Both the position numbers and the translations under genes were made by a program. From a virus, in IMG/VR virus record IMGVR_UViG_3300017989_000290, positions 1 through 32,818 of that record: 32,818 nucleotides of DNA; one strand, written 5' to 3'. This document shows positions 17,677 through 25,866 of the stretch, one piece after another. Positions within the stretch are counted from its first letter, which is position 1, and the number at the start of each line of letters is the position of its first letter. Under the pieces are notes generated by a model. The model was not told the DNA's origin and made no database searches. It saw only the letters and a program-made list of their open reading frames with translations.

Positions 17677-19161
17677 TTACGGAACGGCCATGATGCCGCC
17701 CTTTGGTTTCGTCGACTCGTGATAGATGATAGCGGCCATGTCGCAAAAGTCATCGTGATTGCCTTCTGGATGTGCCGCGTGTTGGTCGATAAACATCTGG
17801 TTCCATTCCCCTTTCACCAAGTGTACGTGTCCAGCCTCAAAAATGGGTTCTTCGTCTGCGCATTTCGCCACCTTGTCACCAGGTAGCTTACTTTTTTTGA
17901 CGATGCGATGTCCATGCAAAATCTTCTTGAGCGTCGTGTACGCGTCCTTGTATGCCCCGAACGCCTCGACGTAGACGTGGACGCCTGGCCCGTCTTTCTT
18001 GGCCGTCTGGCGGATCTTGACATCTCGCAAAGGCGCTTCCCATTGCCCCCAAACGACATCCTTGATCCACAGGTGAAGGAATCCGAATTTGTCCATAGTC
18101 ACAGTCCCGAGCCCGCCCACGGTGTAATCCGGATCATCCTTGACGCGTTCTTTCTCGCTGCTAGCCAGATCCCAGCATCTGATATATGCCACGTTCGGGA
18201 ATTCCGAGTCATCGTCGTGGATCTGGATTCCGGTCACGTCGAATATGTTCCCGGATGCCGGCAGCGGGTTACAGTCCAGCAGCGCAGACGCCCAACTCTG
18301 ATTGATCGAGTACTCCATACGGTACCAGCTCGGAGGGTAGAATTCCTCGAACAGATAGCCGCCGGTCCATATGCCGTCCTCTCCGTACACCTTGGCCGGG
18401 AAGCTCAATCTGGTAAACTTCGGGAAGTCAGGATCCTCTTTTTCGCGTTTCCTGGCCCTCTGCCGCGGATCGTCGATGTGCCAGGACGTGGCGCAGAAAA
18501 TGACGATGTGCACGGGACCCAGGCGGGTCATAGCGTCTGTGATGGCTTCCCATACCTTGTCACGTTCTTTGTCAGACCGTGCCGATGCTTTGCTCTTCAG
18601 GAAATCGTCGATGATCAGCAGACGGGCGCCTTTACCCATGATCTGGCCGCCAAGAGGCACGCAGACGACCTTTCCCGTGCTGTCCTCAATCTTCCACTCT
18701 TCAACCTTGTCCTCTCCGACCTTGATTTTGACCTCTGGAAACAGTTCCTGGTATTCAGGGCTGCGGATGATGGCTTTCGTATCATGGGAGAATCCGTGTA
18801 TCAGGCTCTCGCCGTATCCAGTCATGATGATATCCGGATTCTCGGCCGCCATGACACCGAGGAAAAAGGCGGGAAGAGCGCGGGATACCAGGTCAGATTT
18901 GCCGTGCCGGTACGGAACCTCGATGTCAAGGTACGTGGATATGCCGTTCTTGTAGTCTTCTATGGCATCGTCGATCGAATAGCAAATTGCCCGGGTGTGG
19001 CGTCCAACCTTGAAATCCCACTTCTGCCACCATACAAATTGCACGAAATGGAGGAAACTGCGTTTTGCCCGGCGCCGAGCCTGCTCACGCCGGATCCTGT
19101 GTCTCTCCTGTTTCGCCCAGGATCTTACTAAATCGTCGTTCTTGCTCTGCGAGTTGTTCAT
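17677..19161 (-). CDS. Terminase large subunit
   Basis: 494 residues from ATG 19161. Another in-frame ATG at 19200 would give 507 residues; neither has a good ribosome site, and both overlap the small subunit. In the 507-residue numbering, Walker A is VPYRHGKS (95-102), Walker B is LLIIDD (194-199) and a coupling motif is CATSW (236-240). The RNase H-type nuclease has acidic residues in RCWDLAS (344), YVEAFG (412) and NHDDFCD (483-484). It packages DNA into the capsid as an ATP motor and cuts it. Confidence 0.93.
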   Translation of the reverse strand: MNNSQSKNDDLVRSWAKQERHRIRREQARRRAKRSFLHFVQFVWWQKWDFKVGRHTRAICYSIDDAIEDYKNGISTYLDIEVPYRHGKSDLVSRALPAFFLGVMAAENPDIIMTGYGESLIHGFSHDTKAIIRSPEYQELFPEVKIKVGEDKVEEWKIEDSTGKVVCVPLGGQIMGKGARLLIIDDFLKSKASARSDKERDKVWEAITDAMTRLGPVHIVIFCATSWHIDDPRQRARKREKEDPDFPKFTRLSFPAKVYGEDGIWTGGYLFEEFYPPSWYRMEYSINQSWASALLDCNPLPASGNIFDVTGIQIHDDDSEFPNVAYIRCWDLASSEKERVKDDPDYTVGGLGTVTMDKFGFLHLWIKDVVWGQWEAPLRDVKIRQTAKKDGPGVHVYVEAFGAYKDAYTTLKKILHGHRIVKKSKLPGDKVAKCADEEPIFEAGHVHLVKGEWNQMFIDQHAAHPEGNHDDFCDMAAIIYHESTKPKGGIMAVP

Positions 19162-19747
19162 CAGTAAGGTTTTCAAATTCTCCGCCACTTCGCGAGACAT
19201 TCACGTCATGTCGGTCCCGCCATTCGGACGGCTTCCGGTTCTTCAGCCAGAACTTCTGCGCTTCCACGCTCCCCCGCACAGTCCACTTTTTCCGCTCTAC
19301 CCTAAGCGGTTTAGCCTCTCCATTCCCCGTCTTGAGAGCTACAACCTTTTCTTCGGTAACGGTTTCCGTCCGGCAGTTTCGAAGCAATTCGTTTTCGACC
19401 TCCATGTCGACAGGATCTTTCCCGCGCATAGCGGCCTGCCTGAATTCAGGATATTGCTCGGCCCACTTGTAGTAAGTCCGCTCGTTGATCCCCAGGGCAA
19501 CGGCTATCTCTGTGTCAATTTTCCCTGCGTATGCCAGTGCCTGGACGAGAATGGGCATCCGGACGGGGTCGTACTTCGGCGGCCGGCCTACGGGGCGATT
19601 GGGCTTCTCAGCCTTTGGTTTCGTGGCTTTGGGCTTTTTCTTTGGTTTCGGCCCCGGCTTCTTCCGCACCTTTGGCTTCTTCCGCCGTTCCTCCGCTGTC
19701 CTGCGGGCTCGCTTCCCCCTGGTTTTCTTTTTCGGTTCCTCTGGCAT
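19085..19747 (-). CDS. Terminase small subunit
   Basis: 220 residues from MPEEPKKK. A long Lys/Arg/Pro tail (residues 1-55) precedes GRPPKYDP and a helix-turn-helix (KIDTEIAVALGINERTYYKW), the DNA-recognition pattern of many small terminases. SVEAQKFWLKNRKPSEWRDRHDV near the C-terminus is a conserved feature of this group. It recognises phage DNA and recruits the large subunit. The first 140 bases overlap the upstream gene in another frame, and the last 77 or more overlap the large subunit gene. Confidence 0.85.
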   Translation of the reverse strand: MPEEPKKKTRGKRARRTAEERRKKPKVRKKPGPKPKKKPKATKPKAEKPNRPVGRPPKYDPVRMPILVQALAYAGKIDTEIAVALGINERTYYKWAEQYPEFRQAAMRGKDPVDMEVENELLRNCRTETVTEEKVVALKTGNGEAKPLRVERKKWTVRGSVEAQKFWLKNRKPSEWRDRHDVNVSRSGGEFENLTDEQLAEQERRFSKILGETGETQDPA

Positions 19748-20681
19748 CTTGGCTGTTCCTTCCAATGTCCATATCCTTGCCCTCGGCCGGAAAAACATAC
19801 TTCAACGTATAGTCAGTCAGCCCAAGCGGATCAACACGCGCAGAAAGCGCCTCGATCGCTTCGGACAACCTGGTTATGTCCGCCCTCGTCGGCATCACTT
19901 GGCTATCCGTTTCGCGGGTTGGATTGTTGCTTTTCGTGTTCTCCCCATTTGGTTTCTGGCATCCACAGGCCCCAGGCCTCGCAATAGATAACGCCCATAG
20001 GTTCCATTTTCTGATGACACCGCGTATGGTCGCGTCTCTGCATTCTCTCAGTCCAGAACAGTCGGAATTTCCGCACGTTATAACCCACTGATACGGGCCG
20101 AAGTCAAAATCGATGGTCGGCCTTTCTCCGCACGGACAAGGAAGCAACGTTTCTTCTCTGCGTACAAACCCATCCCAGTCGCGCTGAATCCTCTTCCCGC
20201 AAGACATACAAAACACATCGCAATCGTTCATCCCATTGACGAACCAGCGAGTTTGTCCGCATTCGGTTTTCCACTTTTCGCCGTCTTCGCTCTTCCACTT
20301 GCAGGTCTGCTCCGCAGCATTCACGGCTCTGGAATCTGAGGCATCCGCTTTGGCTTTCGCGTATTTGCAAACAAGCGCATACCAGTTCTGCACAGCTTGG
20401 TCTACATCACCAAACGCCCTGAATCTCGTCATCTCATGGCACTCGCCATTCCGGCATTTCACACTCCACCAGCGTTTGACATGCTCCTGATGCGGAAGGT
20501 CATCGGTCTCGACCATTGTCGGGAATGCGCCACAATGCGGGCATCGGATCACATCCGAGTCATCCGCTTTCCATACAACAACTCTTTCCTTGTCCTTCAT
20601 GGCTCCTTTTCCCCTTTCGGATTCCGCCTCTCTTTTGATCGATTCTCCGAACGCCTTCACCATGTTCAATATCTTGATCAT
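19608..20681 (-). CDS. Triple zinc-module protein with two Lar-like domains
   Basis: 357 residues from MIKILNMVKAF (ATGA overlap). Three Cys modules are visible. Residues 45-105 have CPHCG, then WWSVKC, then C and a QNW end, matching the Lar restriction-alleviation pattern. Residues 127-163 are a separate phage zinc module ending CMSCGKRI. Residues 180-230 are a second Lar-like unit (PCPCGERP...WVITC...C...RKWN). Lar/Ral proteins alter host type I restriction-modification activity, so an anti-restriction role is possible. The last ~50 residues are Glu/Gly-rich and overlap the small terminase gene, so the true end is uncertain in function though not in frame. Confidence 0.7.
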   Translation of the reverse strand: MIKILNMVKAFGESIKREAESERGKGAMKDKERVVVWKADDSDVIRCPHCGAFPTMVETDDLPHQEHVKRWWSVKCRNGECHEMTRFRAFGDVDQAVQNWYALVCKYAKAKADASDSRAVNAAEQTCKWKSEDGEKWKTECGQTRWFVNGMNDCDVFCMSCGKRIQRDWDGFVRREETLLPCPCGERPTIDFDFGPYQWVITCGNSDCSGLRECRDATIRGVIRKWNLWALSIARPGACGCQKPNGENTKSNNPTRETDSQVMPTRADITRLSEAIEALSARVDPLGLTDYTLKYVFPAEGKDMDIGRNSQDARGTEKENQGEASPQDSGGTAEEAKGAEEAGAETKEKAQSHETKG

Positions 20682-21091
20682 TTGGCATCCATCACGAAAT
20701 GCTTCTTCAATAACCGCCATATCTCACTGGCCACGGACCCGCAAATGTCCGCAAGGTCTTCCTCTAACGGCTCGTTTTCATGCCAGCCTTCTAGAATGTT
20801 CATCCATTTTCGTTTCGTGAATCTCCGGCGATTAAGCTTCGTGTACCACGTTGCCGCATGAAACGCCTCGTGTACAATGATGAAGGTGCTAACACGATTC
20901 GCCGTAATGCATACCAAAATATCTCGGTTTCCCTTGTTCGCCAAGCAGCAAGCAGACCCCACATCAGCAGGTGTCGGAGTCTTACAGACGCGCTCAACAT
21001 ACGCATTCAGCTTTTTCTCGTTCTCAAAGACCATCAGCCAAAACTTGCAATTGGCGTTTTCGATCTGCATTTTGAATCGCTTGGTTCTCAT
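20678..21091 (-). CDS. HEXXH-containing putative metallopeptidase
   Basis: 137 residues from MRTKRFKMQ, with an ATGA overlap with the preceding gene. Residues 74-78 are HEAFH (HEXXH) in a helix after a beta strand (TFIIV). A third-ligand candidate lies in LEEDLADICGSVASEIW (Glu 110/111). This arrangement is typical of small zincin-like peptidases. It might process a phage or host protein, but the family can be inactive, and nothing shows its substrate. It is coupled to the genes on both sides. Confidence 0.65.
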   Translation of the reverse strand: MRTKRFKMQIENANCKFWLMVFENEKKLNAYVERVCKTPTPADVGSACCLANKGNRDILVCITANRVSTFIIVHEAFHAATWYTKLNRRRFTKRKWMNILEGWHENEPLEEDLADICGSVASEIWRLLKKHFVMDAK

Positions 21092-21441
21092 CCGAGGTTC
21101 TCGACTACTCTGCACGGCTCTGGATTTACCTCGAACCGGACAGCCTTGATTGTCTCCGCGCCTGTCAGTATTGCCTTCATGATCCGATGCCGGCCGTCCA
21201 TGAGTTCCCCGTCTTCGTCCAGGATGATGGGAAAGGACAAATCAGCATTCTGTATGGCCTTGACGTGCATCACCATCTCTCTAAGCCGGAGCTTGTCGTA
21301 CGAGTCTGATACATCCAAGTGGTCAAGAGGTATCTCCATCACCGGCAGCTCCCGCGCAAGTTCAATAAGCCTCGGCACCGACCATTGATGGCGACCGAGT
21401 ATTGCCATCTGCTGATTAACCGGAACTTCTGGAATTCTCAA
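21088..21441 (-). CDS. ParB-like nuclease / sulfiredoxin-fold protein
   Basis: 117 residues. TTG at 21441 is preferred: it has GGGAG seven bases upstream and forms a TTGA overlap with the preceding stop. The C-terminal half has the ParB N-domain pattern: PIILDEDGELMDGRHRIMKAILTGAETIKAVRF, with DGRHR at residues 82-86. Such stand-alone domains bind or hydrolyse nucleotides (CTP in ParB, other nucleotides in relatives). The role in phages is unclear. A second ParB-like gene lies at 24696-25259. Confidence 0.7.
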   Translation of the reverse strand: MRIPEVPVNQQMAILGRHQWSVPRLIELARELPVMEIPLDHLDVSDSYDKLRLREMVMHVKAIQNADLSFPIILDEDGELMDGRHRIMKAILTGAETIKAVRFEVNPEPCRVVENLG

Positions 21442-21674
21442 TCTCTGTCTCCCTTCCAATCTTCCGAATCATCGGAATCCGTGTTGATCTCGACAACCTT
21501 CGCCCTTTCTGTGGTGGCCTTGATGTCAAGAAACTGCGCACGTATCGCATCCCCCTGGAGTTGAGTTCCGATGTCCATGACCGTCACACGCCCGCCATCA
21601 AGGTCGTACCCGTGCAGGTAGAAGCACTGGAAATGCTCAGACAGAATAGCTTTCAGTTGTTCTGGTGTGATCAT
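21438..21674 (-). CDS. Hypothetical protein (78 aa)
   Basis: Starts MITPEQLKAILSEHFQCF, linked by four-base overlaps on both sides. It has an N-terminal helix, a central beta pattern (GGRVTVMDIGTQLQGD) and an acidic C-terminal tail (NTDSDDSEDWKGDRD). No family is recognised. The junctions make it a real operon member. Confidence 0.6.
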   Translation of the reverse strand: MITPEQLKAILSEHFQCFYLHGYDLDGGRVTVMDIGTQLQGDAIRAQFLDIKATTERAKVVEINTDSDDSEDWKGDRD

Positions 21675-22282
21675 TCGTTCCCATGCTCCTCCCCTGCTGC
21701 ATTGGCCCTTTCATTCCGCCATTTCTCGACATTGCGTGCGTGCTCTCCTGAACCTTTCCGTCTGCACAATCTAGAGCACACAGGGCAGATATGCCCATCA
21801 CCAGATTCCGAGTCAGCAAGGACAGCTTCTCGCACCGTTCCTACCCATTCGCAAGATCCGGCATCCTGTCCGCTGCATTCCAATAGGAAATCTGGAACAT
21901 CTTCCGGAGGAAACCGACGATCACCGGCAATCCAGTTTTTCGCTTGCTGTATCCATAGAATGATATCGTTGCTGTGGTGGCTGTCGCCGTAGAATCTCGC
22001 ATAACGCTCGTCTTCGCATATCTGTTCCATTTGAGCCATGATTCTCTGATAGTCGCGTTGCGGTTTGCGCAGCTCTTCCGTCAAGGATTTTACGGCAACG
22101 CGCAACCCGTCGCGTGCATCAGACTGGTTCAGTTGGTCTTCCATGATCCACAACAGACTGAGCCATATCCCTCTGAGCCCTTTCCAGATTACGGTCTGCG
22201 TCCCAGTGAAAAAACACCGGCTTTCCATCTCTGCGTACTCATGATATGCAGTCATGAGCGTTTCCATTGATTCCAGCTTCAT
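21671..22282 (-). CDS. Hypothetical protein with C-terminal zinc ribbon
   Basis: 203 residues from MKLESMETLMTAYHEYAEM. The GAGGAG site six bases before this ATG selects it among several in-frame starts, and it overlaps the preceding stop. Mostly helical. Near the C-terminus HICPVCSRLCRRKGSGEH has a CxxC pair with further Cys and His that could bind zinc. Several Trp residues occur in the middle. Function unknown. Confidence 0.65.
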   Translation of the reverse strand: MKLESMETLMTAYHEYAEMESRCFFTGTQTVIWKGLRGIWLSLLWIMEDQLNQSDARDGLRVAVKSLTEELRKPQRDYQRIMAQMEQICEDERYARFYGDSHHSNDIILWIQQAKNWIAGDRRFPPEDVPDFLLECSGQDAGSCEWVGTVREAVLADSESGDGHICPVCSRLCRRKGSGEHARNVEKWRNERANAAGEEHGNE

Positions 22283-22464
22283 GGCATTCTCCTCGGGTCC
22301 TGCGTGTACATCTCTGTCTGTCGCGCGTGCTTCAGCTTGTTGAAATGGGCGCATCCTGCGCTGGCATTCAGCTTCAGGCAGTGTTTCGTCGGCTTCTGGC
22401 ATACACCTGTTACCGGCTGTCCTACAGGGGTGAAACACCGCGGCTTTTCATTGTTGCTCGACAT
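22279..22464 (-). CDS. Small Cys-rich protein (61 aa)
   Basis: Starts MSSNNEKPRCFTPVGQPV with a GGGAG ribosome site. It ends in an ATGA overlap with the next gene. Four Cys residues (positions 10, 22, 29, 38) and a His suggest a small zinc-binding fold. No family is recognised. Confidence 0.55.
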   Translation of the reverse strand: MSSNNEKPRCFTPVGQPVTGVCQKPTKHCLKLNASAGCAHFNKLKHARQTEMYTQDPRRMP

Positions 22465-22699
22465 AGATGCTCCCTCTGTTCTTCTCGACTTCTCGTTGTG
22501 ATTCCCGGCACTTCAGAAGCAGTTCAACCGCGTCATTCAGATTGTCAGACGAGACGGCGAGCAACGGCTTGCGTTTGGACTTCTTCCCCCAGAGAGTGAC
22601 AATCACTTTTCCAGGAAATTCAGCGACGGCCGCATGGGCTACCGCCTCATCCGTGCCTTTCAGCTTCTCAAGCACCATATCAACCTCTTCACGCGTCAT
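22448..22699 (-). CDS. Hypothetical protein (83 aa)
   Basis: Starts MTREEVDMVLEKLKG in a four-base overlap with the protease gene. The pattern is helix, then beta strands KVIVTLWGKKSKRKPLLAV, then the helix NLNDAVELLLKCRESQ. The charged C-terminus overlaps the next gene by 17 bases. It resembles small single-domain phage proteins of unknown role. Confidence 0.6.
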   Translation of the reverse strand: MTREEVDMVLEKLKGTDEAVAHAAVAEFPGKVIVTLWGKKSKRKPLLAVSSDNLNDAVELLLKCRESQREVEKNRGSIYVEQQ

Positions 22700-23418
22700 C
22701 TGTCGGCCCTCTCTTCCATTGGATTCCGGCGGCGCCCACGGAAAAACACCGCATGGCCCCGCTCCTCAAGCAGTCGTTCCATACCCGAAAACGTGATGTA
22801 GCAGTCCCCATGATCGCCCCAATCGCGACCCCAGGAGTTCCGAATCAGGAACCACTTTTTCGACAGGGATACCCCGCGACACAAAAAGCAGTGCCGCCCC
22901 GTCACATCGCCCGTAACCTTCACAAACCCAGAACGATCCGGGCGATTCATGCCCGAATACCATTGCGTGGCCATGACCGCCGGTCCTTCGTAAGCTATTC
23001 CCATTATAAGGTCTTGCAACCCAAACGCCCAATGATATGACTCAAACCAGCCGAGGCGTTGCGCGAACTTCACCCCGGCAAGCATGCTTGTGCCTTCGTA
23101 CTGTGGGTCAGCGCCAGGGTATGATCCGCCGGGCCATTTGTCCGATGCTTGTGCACCCCAGTATATTACGGTCTTCGCGTACTGCCCGTTAATACCAGGA
23201 ACTTCAACGGGTTTAGCTATGAGTTCGTGGGCGATGGCGTATCCGACACAGGCCCCCTCTTTCCCTTGGTCAAGCCATCGCCGGCAGGGCCAGCGCCTGG
23301 ACTTCCGCGGCTTGTCTGAGAGCCAATCCCGGATTCCGAATTCGCGGCTTCGCCCGTCTTCCTCGAATATCAGGTCAAGGCGTGGGTCTGATGTCTCTGA
23401 ACCGTCGCGTAGTTTCAT
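22696..23418 (-). CDS. Papain-like (C1 family) cysteine peptidase
   Basis: 240 residues from MKLRDGSETS (ATGA overlap). The papain-fold signature is nearly complete: Gln 51 in WLDQG, catalytic Cys 57 in GACVGYA, His 176 in GRHCFLC, Asn 194 in RNSWGRDWGDHG. There is no signal peptide or propeptide, so it would act inside the host cell, as a phage-encoded protease against host or phage proteins or as a modifying enzyme with that fold. Papain-like proteins are uncommon in phage accessory regions. The substrate is unknown. Confidence 0.8.
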   Translation of the reverse strand: MKLRDGSETSDPRLDLIFEEDGRSREFGIRDWLSDKPRKSRRWPCRRWLDQGKEGACVGYAIAHELIAKPVEVPGINGQYAKTVIYWGAQASDKWPGGSYPGADPQYEGTSMLAGVKFAQRLGWFESYHWAFGLQDLIMGIAYEGPAVMATQWYSGMNRPDRSGFVKVTGDVTGRHCFLCRGVSLSKKWFLIRNSWGRDWGDHGDCYITFSGMERLLEERGHAVFFRGRRRNPMEERADR

Positions 23419-24143
23419 TTTGTGCCTTTCCCGAATTTGGCAAGATCCTTTTTGATGAGATGCGGACGGTCGCAAAGCAGACTTTCAACGTCTGATAGAA
23501 ACGCTTCCCAATCAACTCGGCTTTCAATGTTCGGATCGTGATTCATTTTGCCGACCTTCCAAAAATCAACAAATGGAAGAAGCTCTTCGATTACGCGGAG
23601 CGCTTGGTCTGGATAGATTACAGGCTCAACGCTAACCCATGTTTTGATGCCACGCTTATGAGCTTCCATTACAGCCGCTTTTCGGTCTGATAATGGTGCC
23701 GCGTTTGGCTCCCATTCATCAGCGTCTTTCTGGCTGGTTAGCAGTATCGTTGTCGCAAATTTCCACCCGTGAGCCGCTACAATGTCGAAATCCCGACACG
23801 CTAAAGTACCGCCTTTCGTTAGGATCTGCACGCGTAGGTCGTTGGCTGCGAGAATCTCTAGCGCCTCTCTCGTTAGATTATTTTCGAGCCCGAATTGATA
23901 TGGGTCGCACATGAAACAACAAAGGATTTCTCTTTCATCCCCTTGTAATTCGATCGCGTCCGCCCGAAGCTTTTTCAGAAGGTCCTTTCTCGGTTCGGCG
24001 TTGGCATGATACTGCTCTGGTGTCATCCTGCGTATGGGAGGGCAGTAACAATACTTGCAACCGTGTACGCAGCCCGTGTAAAGGTTCAATGCAAGTTCTG
24101 AGTATTCTCTTGCCTTTCCGCGGGGTTCGTATACGACTCTCAT
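23415..24143 (-). CDS. Radical SAM protein, spore-photoproduct-lyase-like group (copy 1)
   Basis: 242 residues. The [4Fe-4S] motif CxxxCxxC is at 25, 29 and 32 (YTGCVHGCKYCYCP). Later motifs fit the family: CCFMCDPYQ, VQILTKGGTLACRDFDI, KFATTILLTS, KTWVSVEPVI, VDFWKVGKMN. Such proteins cleave S-adenosylmethionine to make a radical, usually for nucleic acid or small-molecule modification. It is clearly paralogous to 27411-28208. The ATG overlaps the previous stop. The substrate cannot be read from the sequence; DNA repair or modification is the natural guess. Confidence 0.85.
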   Translation of the reverse strand: MRVVYEPRGKAREYSELALNLYTGCVHGCKYCYCPPIRRMTPEQYHANAEPRKDLLKKLRADAIELQGDEREILCCFMCDPYQFGLENNLTREALEILAANDLRVQILTKGGTLACRDFDIVAAHGWKFATTILLTSQKDADEWEPNAAPLSDRKAAVMEAHKRGIKTWVSVEPVIYPDQALRVIEELLPFVDFWKVGKMNHDPNIESRVDWEAFLSDVESLLCDRPHLIKKDLAKFGKGTK

Positions 24144-24715
24144 GATGTGACTCCTTTCGGTTCGAGACGGATTCCGAAGTACCTCGTCTTTGAAGTCCTG
24201 TTTTCGGCTTCCTTAATCTCTATAGGTATCATCGCATAATCATAACTCACTGTCAAACAATATCTTACATATTTCGCCAAGGCATGCGATTGGAGAATTC
24301 TAGCATTGCCAGATAACCCAGCCATTCCTATTAGACGGCACCCAGTTGCGTCTTTTCCGGGCATGTTCGTTTGACCAATTGTCAGAAAGACAGTCACCGC
24401 TGATTTCTTGTTTTGGAGGACGGCGATATAGTGATTCCATGGAAATCCGTACGTATCTATGTCAACAATGTCATATGGGAGAGGTCCGGAATTCAAGGCC
24501 CTAACGCTATCCATTTTGATTAAGCCTGGTCCGCCTTTCTTGTCAAAGCCTTGATACTGGATATCGAAGTCTTTTCTGAGAGTTCGCCATATGACGCCTT
24601 TTCCTGCGCATGCATCGCACACAATCGGATTAGTCCCGGCGTGGTATTTCAACAAAAAATACCTTCTGAGTTCAAGTTTTGCGCGAAGGTTCCCGTTATC
24701 CCGTTTGGTCGCCAT
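24140..24715 (-). CDS. SAM-dependent methyltransferase-like protein
   Basis: 191 residues from MATKRDNGNL; an upstream in-frame extension would overlap the ParB gene more. IVCDACAGKGVIW (residues 31-43) has the form of class I methyltransferase motif I. YDIVDIDTYGFPW (81-93) is like motif IV and recalls the DIDPYG element of tRNA guanosine methyltransferases. YQGFDKKG could hold the acidic ribose-binding residue. Coupled to a ParB-like gene upstream and radical SAM downstream, it may modify nucleic acid. The exact substrate is not inferable. Confidence 0.65.
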   Translation of the reverse strand: MATKRDNGNLRAKLELRRYFLLKYHAGTNPIVCDACAGKGVIWRTLRKDFDIQYQGFDKKGGPGLIKMDSVRALNSGPLPYDIVDIDTYGFPWNHYIAVLQNKKSAVTVFLTIGQTNMPGKDATGCRLIGMAGLSGNARILQSHALAKYVRYCLTVSYDYAMIPIEIKEAENRTSKTRYFGIRLEPKGVTS

Positions 24716-25259
24716 AGCTCGTCTCGAAGAAGTCTTCCTCTGTTTGTGATTGCCGGATAGCATTTAGAGCGTCTGCTATTTTGTGCATTTCGTGTATAGG
24801 CACTCCGATTAGAGTCCAGGCCATTTTCGGAGGCTGTTTTGTGCTATGATCAATGAGTTTCGCTTGCTCGCTGTCACGCCAGAATTGTTCTGTTAGTTCA
24901 TCATCCTTAAACCCCCAGTCCGTAAGATCTTCAATCTCGAAATCGTTCGACAGCGCATCCCAGTCCCATTGACCGACGTTCTTGTTGAGCCGGATGTTCA
25001 ACTCGCGTTCCAGCGCTAGGTCCAGATTGACGGTTACGGTCGGCACCTTTTTCTTGCCGAGTTCCCGCCAGACCTTTAGGCGTTGGTGTCCGCCCACGAC
25101 GATATCCTTTCGGTCAGGATGTGTGTTCACGATCACCGGATCGACAAAGCCAAAGCGCAAAAGCGAGGATTTCAGATGTTCATACTGATCAGCCGTCATC
25201 TCGCGCGGGTTGTACTCGGCGTGTATCAAGTCATCGATATTTCGCTGTATGACCTTCAT
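24696..25259 (-). CDS. ParB N-terminal domain protein
   Basis: 187 residues from MKVIQRNIDDLIHAEYNPRE; ATGA overlap with the HNH gene. The ParB/sulfiredoxin-like N-domain is clear: NPRE (17-20), FGFVDPVIVN, VVGGHQRLKVWRELG (GGHQR 56-60), then VPTVTVNLDLALERELNIRLNKN. In many phages such a domain is fused to or next to a DNA methyltransferase, and here a methyltransferase-like gene follows directly. The C-terminal third is unique. It may act with the next gene in DNA modification. Confidence 0.8.
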   Translation of the reverse strand: MKVIQRNIDDLIHAEYNPREMTADQYEHLKSSLLRFGFVDPVIVNTHPDRKDIVVGGHQRLKVWRELGKKKVPTVTVNLDLALERELNIRLNKNVGQWDWDALSNDFEIEDLTDWGFKDDELTEQFWRDSEQAKLIDHSTKQPPKMAWTLIGVPIHEMHKIADALNAIRQSQTEEDFFETSYGDQTG

Positions 25260-25651
25260 GTCACCACAACCCCCCTCATCAGTTCCGCAGCCGCCGCCTT
25301 GTAGTCTGGTCGGCCGATGTCGTGCTTGTGCTTCTGAACCCACTCCCAGCGGTCTGGATAGGCTTTTGATAGCCACTCGTTGAAGGCATCCGGCATTGCG
25401 TGGGCAAATCTGTGACACTCGCGGCAGAGTAGAAGTCCGTTTTGCCTCTTATGCCTGGTCGACTTATGGCTACGCGATATCAGATGGTGCGCCTCAAGCG
25501 GGAAAGGCGAACCCTTCAAACAGGCTTTGCACCGCTGACACCGTTTCTGCCGGTGGATCGCCTCGCGCCATAGTTGGTCGGCCATGGCAAGGTCCGTGTC
25601 CACCGGCTTTCTGCGGATCCACGCCCGTTTCAGAGGCGTCTTGCGTTGCAT
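25256..25651 (-). CDS. HNH endonuclease
   Basis: 131 residues. CQRCKAC (38-44), LEAHHLISRS with the His pair at 55-56, N71 in KRQNGLLLC, and CRECHRFAH (76-83) form an HNH nuclease with two CxxC zinc knuckles. The N-terminus is very basic (KTPLKRAWIRRK). HNH enzymes in phages nick DNA near cos/pac sites, act in recombination, or are homing enzymes. Here it is coupled to the ParB and methyltransferase genes rather than to terminase. Confidence 0.85.
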   Translation of the reverse strand: MQRKTPLKRAWIRRKPVDTDLAMADQLWREAIHRQKRCQRCKACLKGSPFPLEAHHLISRSHKSTRHKRQNGLLLCRECHRFAHAMPDAFNEWLSKAYPDRWEWVQKHKHDIGRPDYKAAAAELMRGVVVT

Positions 25652-25688
25652 TGAATTGCGCCTGCGAATCGCACACCCCTATTTCTTT

Positions 25689-25769
25689 TTACGTCTGGAT
25701 GGCTGTCGCTTTGTCCCAATATTCCCTTTGCCTCCGCCGCTCCCGTCTTTCTTTCTTACTCCTCCGCAT
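25689..25769 (-). CDS. Very small basic protein (26 aa), possible
   Basis: MRRSKKERRERRRQREYWDK and six more residues. The ATG overlaps the previous frame by 14 bases. It is extremely Arg/Lys-rich, so it could bind nucleic acid. Short length makes it uncertain, but it fills a gap in an otherwise gapless operon. Confidence 0.35.
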   Translation of the reverse strand: MRRSKKERRERRRQREYWDKATAIQT

Positions 25770-25866
25770 GCCCCACGACCGCCTCTTCCTGCGTTACCTC
25801 GATTTGTTGCCATTTTGTCACGCTTCCTTTCTTGTGTGGAGTTCTCTCACGCACATGCCAGTTCAT
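25756..25866 (-). CDS. Small hypothetical protein (36 aa)
   Basis: MNWHVRERTPHKKGSVTKWQ and 16 further residues. It overlaps the preceding gene by 20 bases and the next by 14. Ribosome site weak. Typical phage filler ORF; coding status uncertain. Confidence 0.4.
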   Translation of the reverse strand: MNWHVRERTPHKKGSVTKWQQIEVTQEEAVVGHAEE

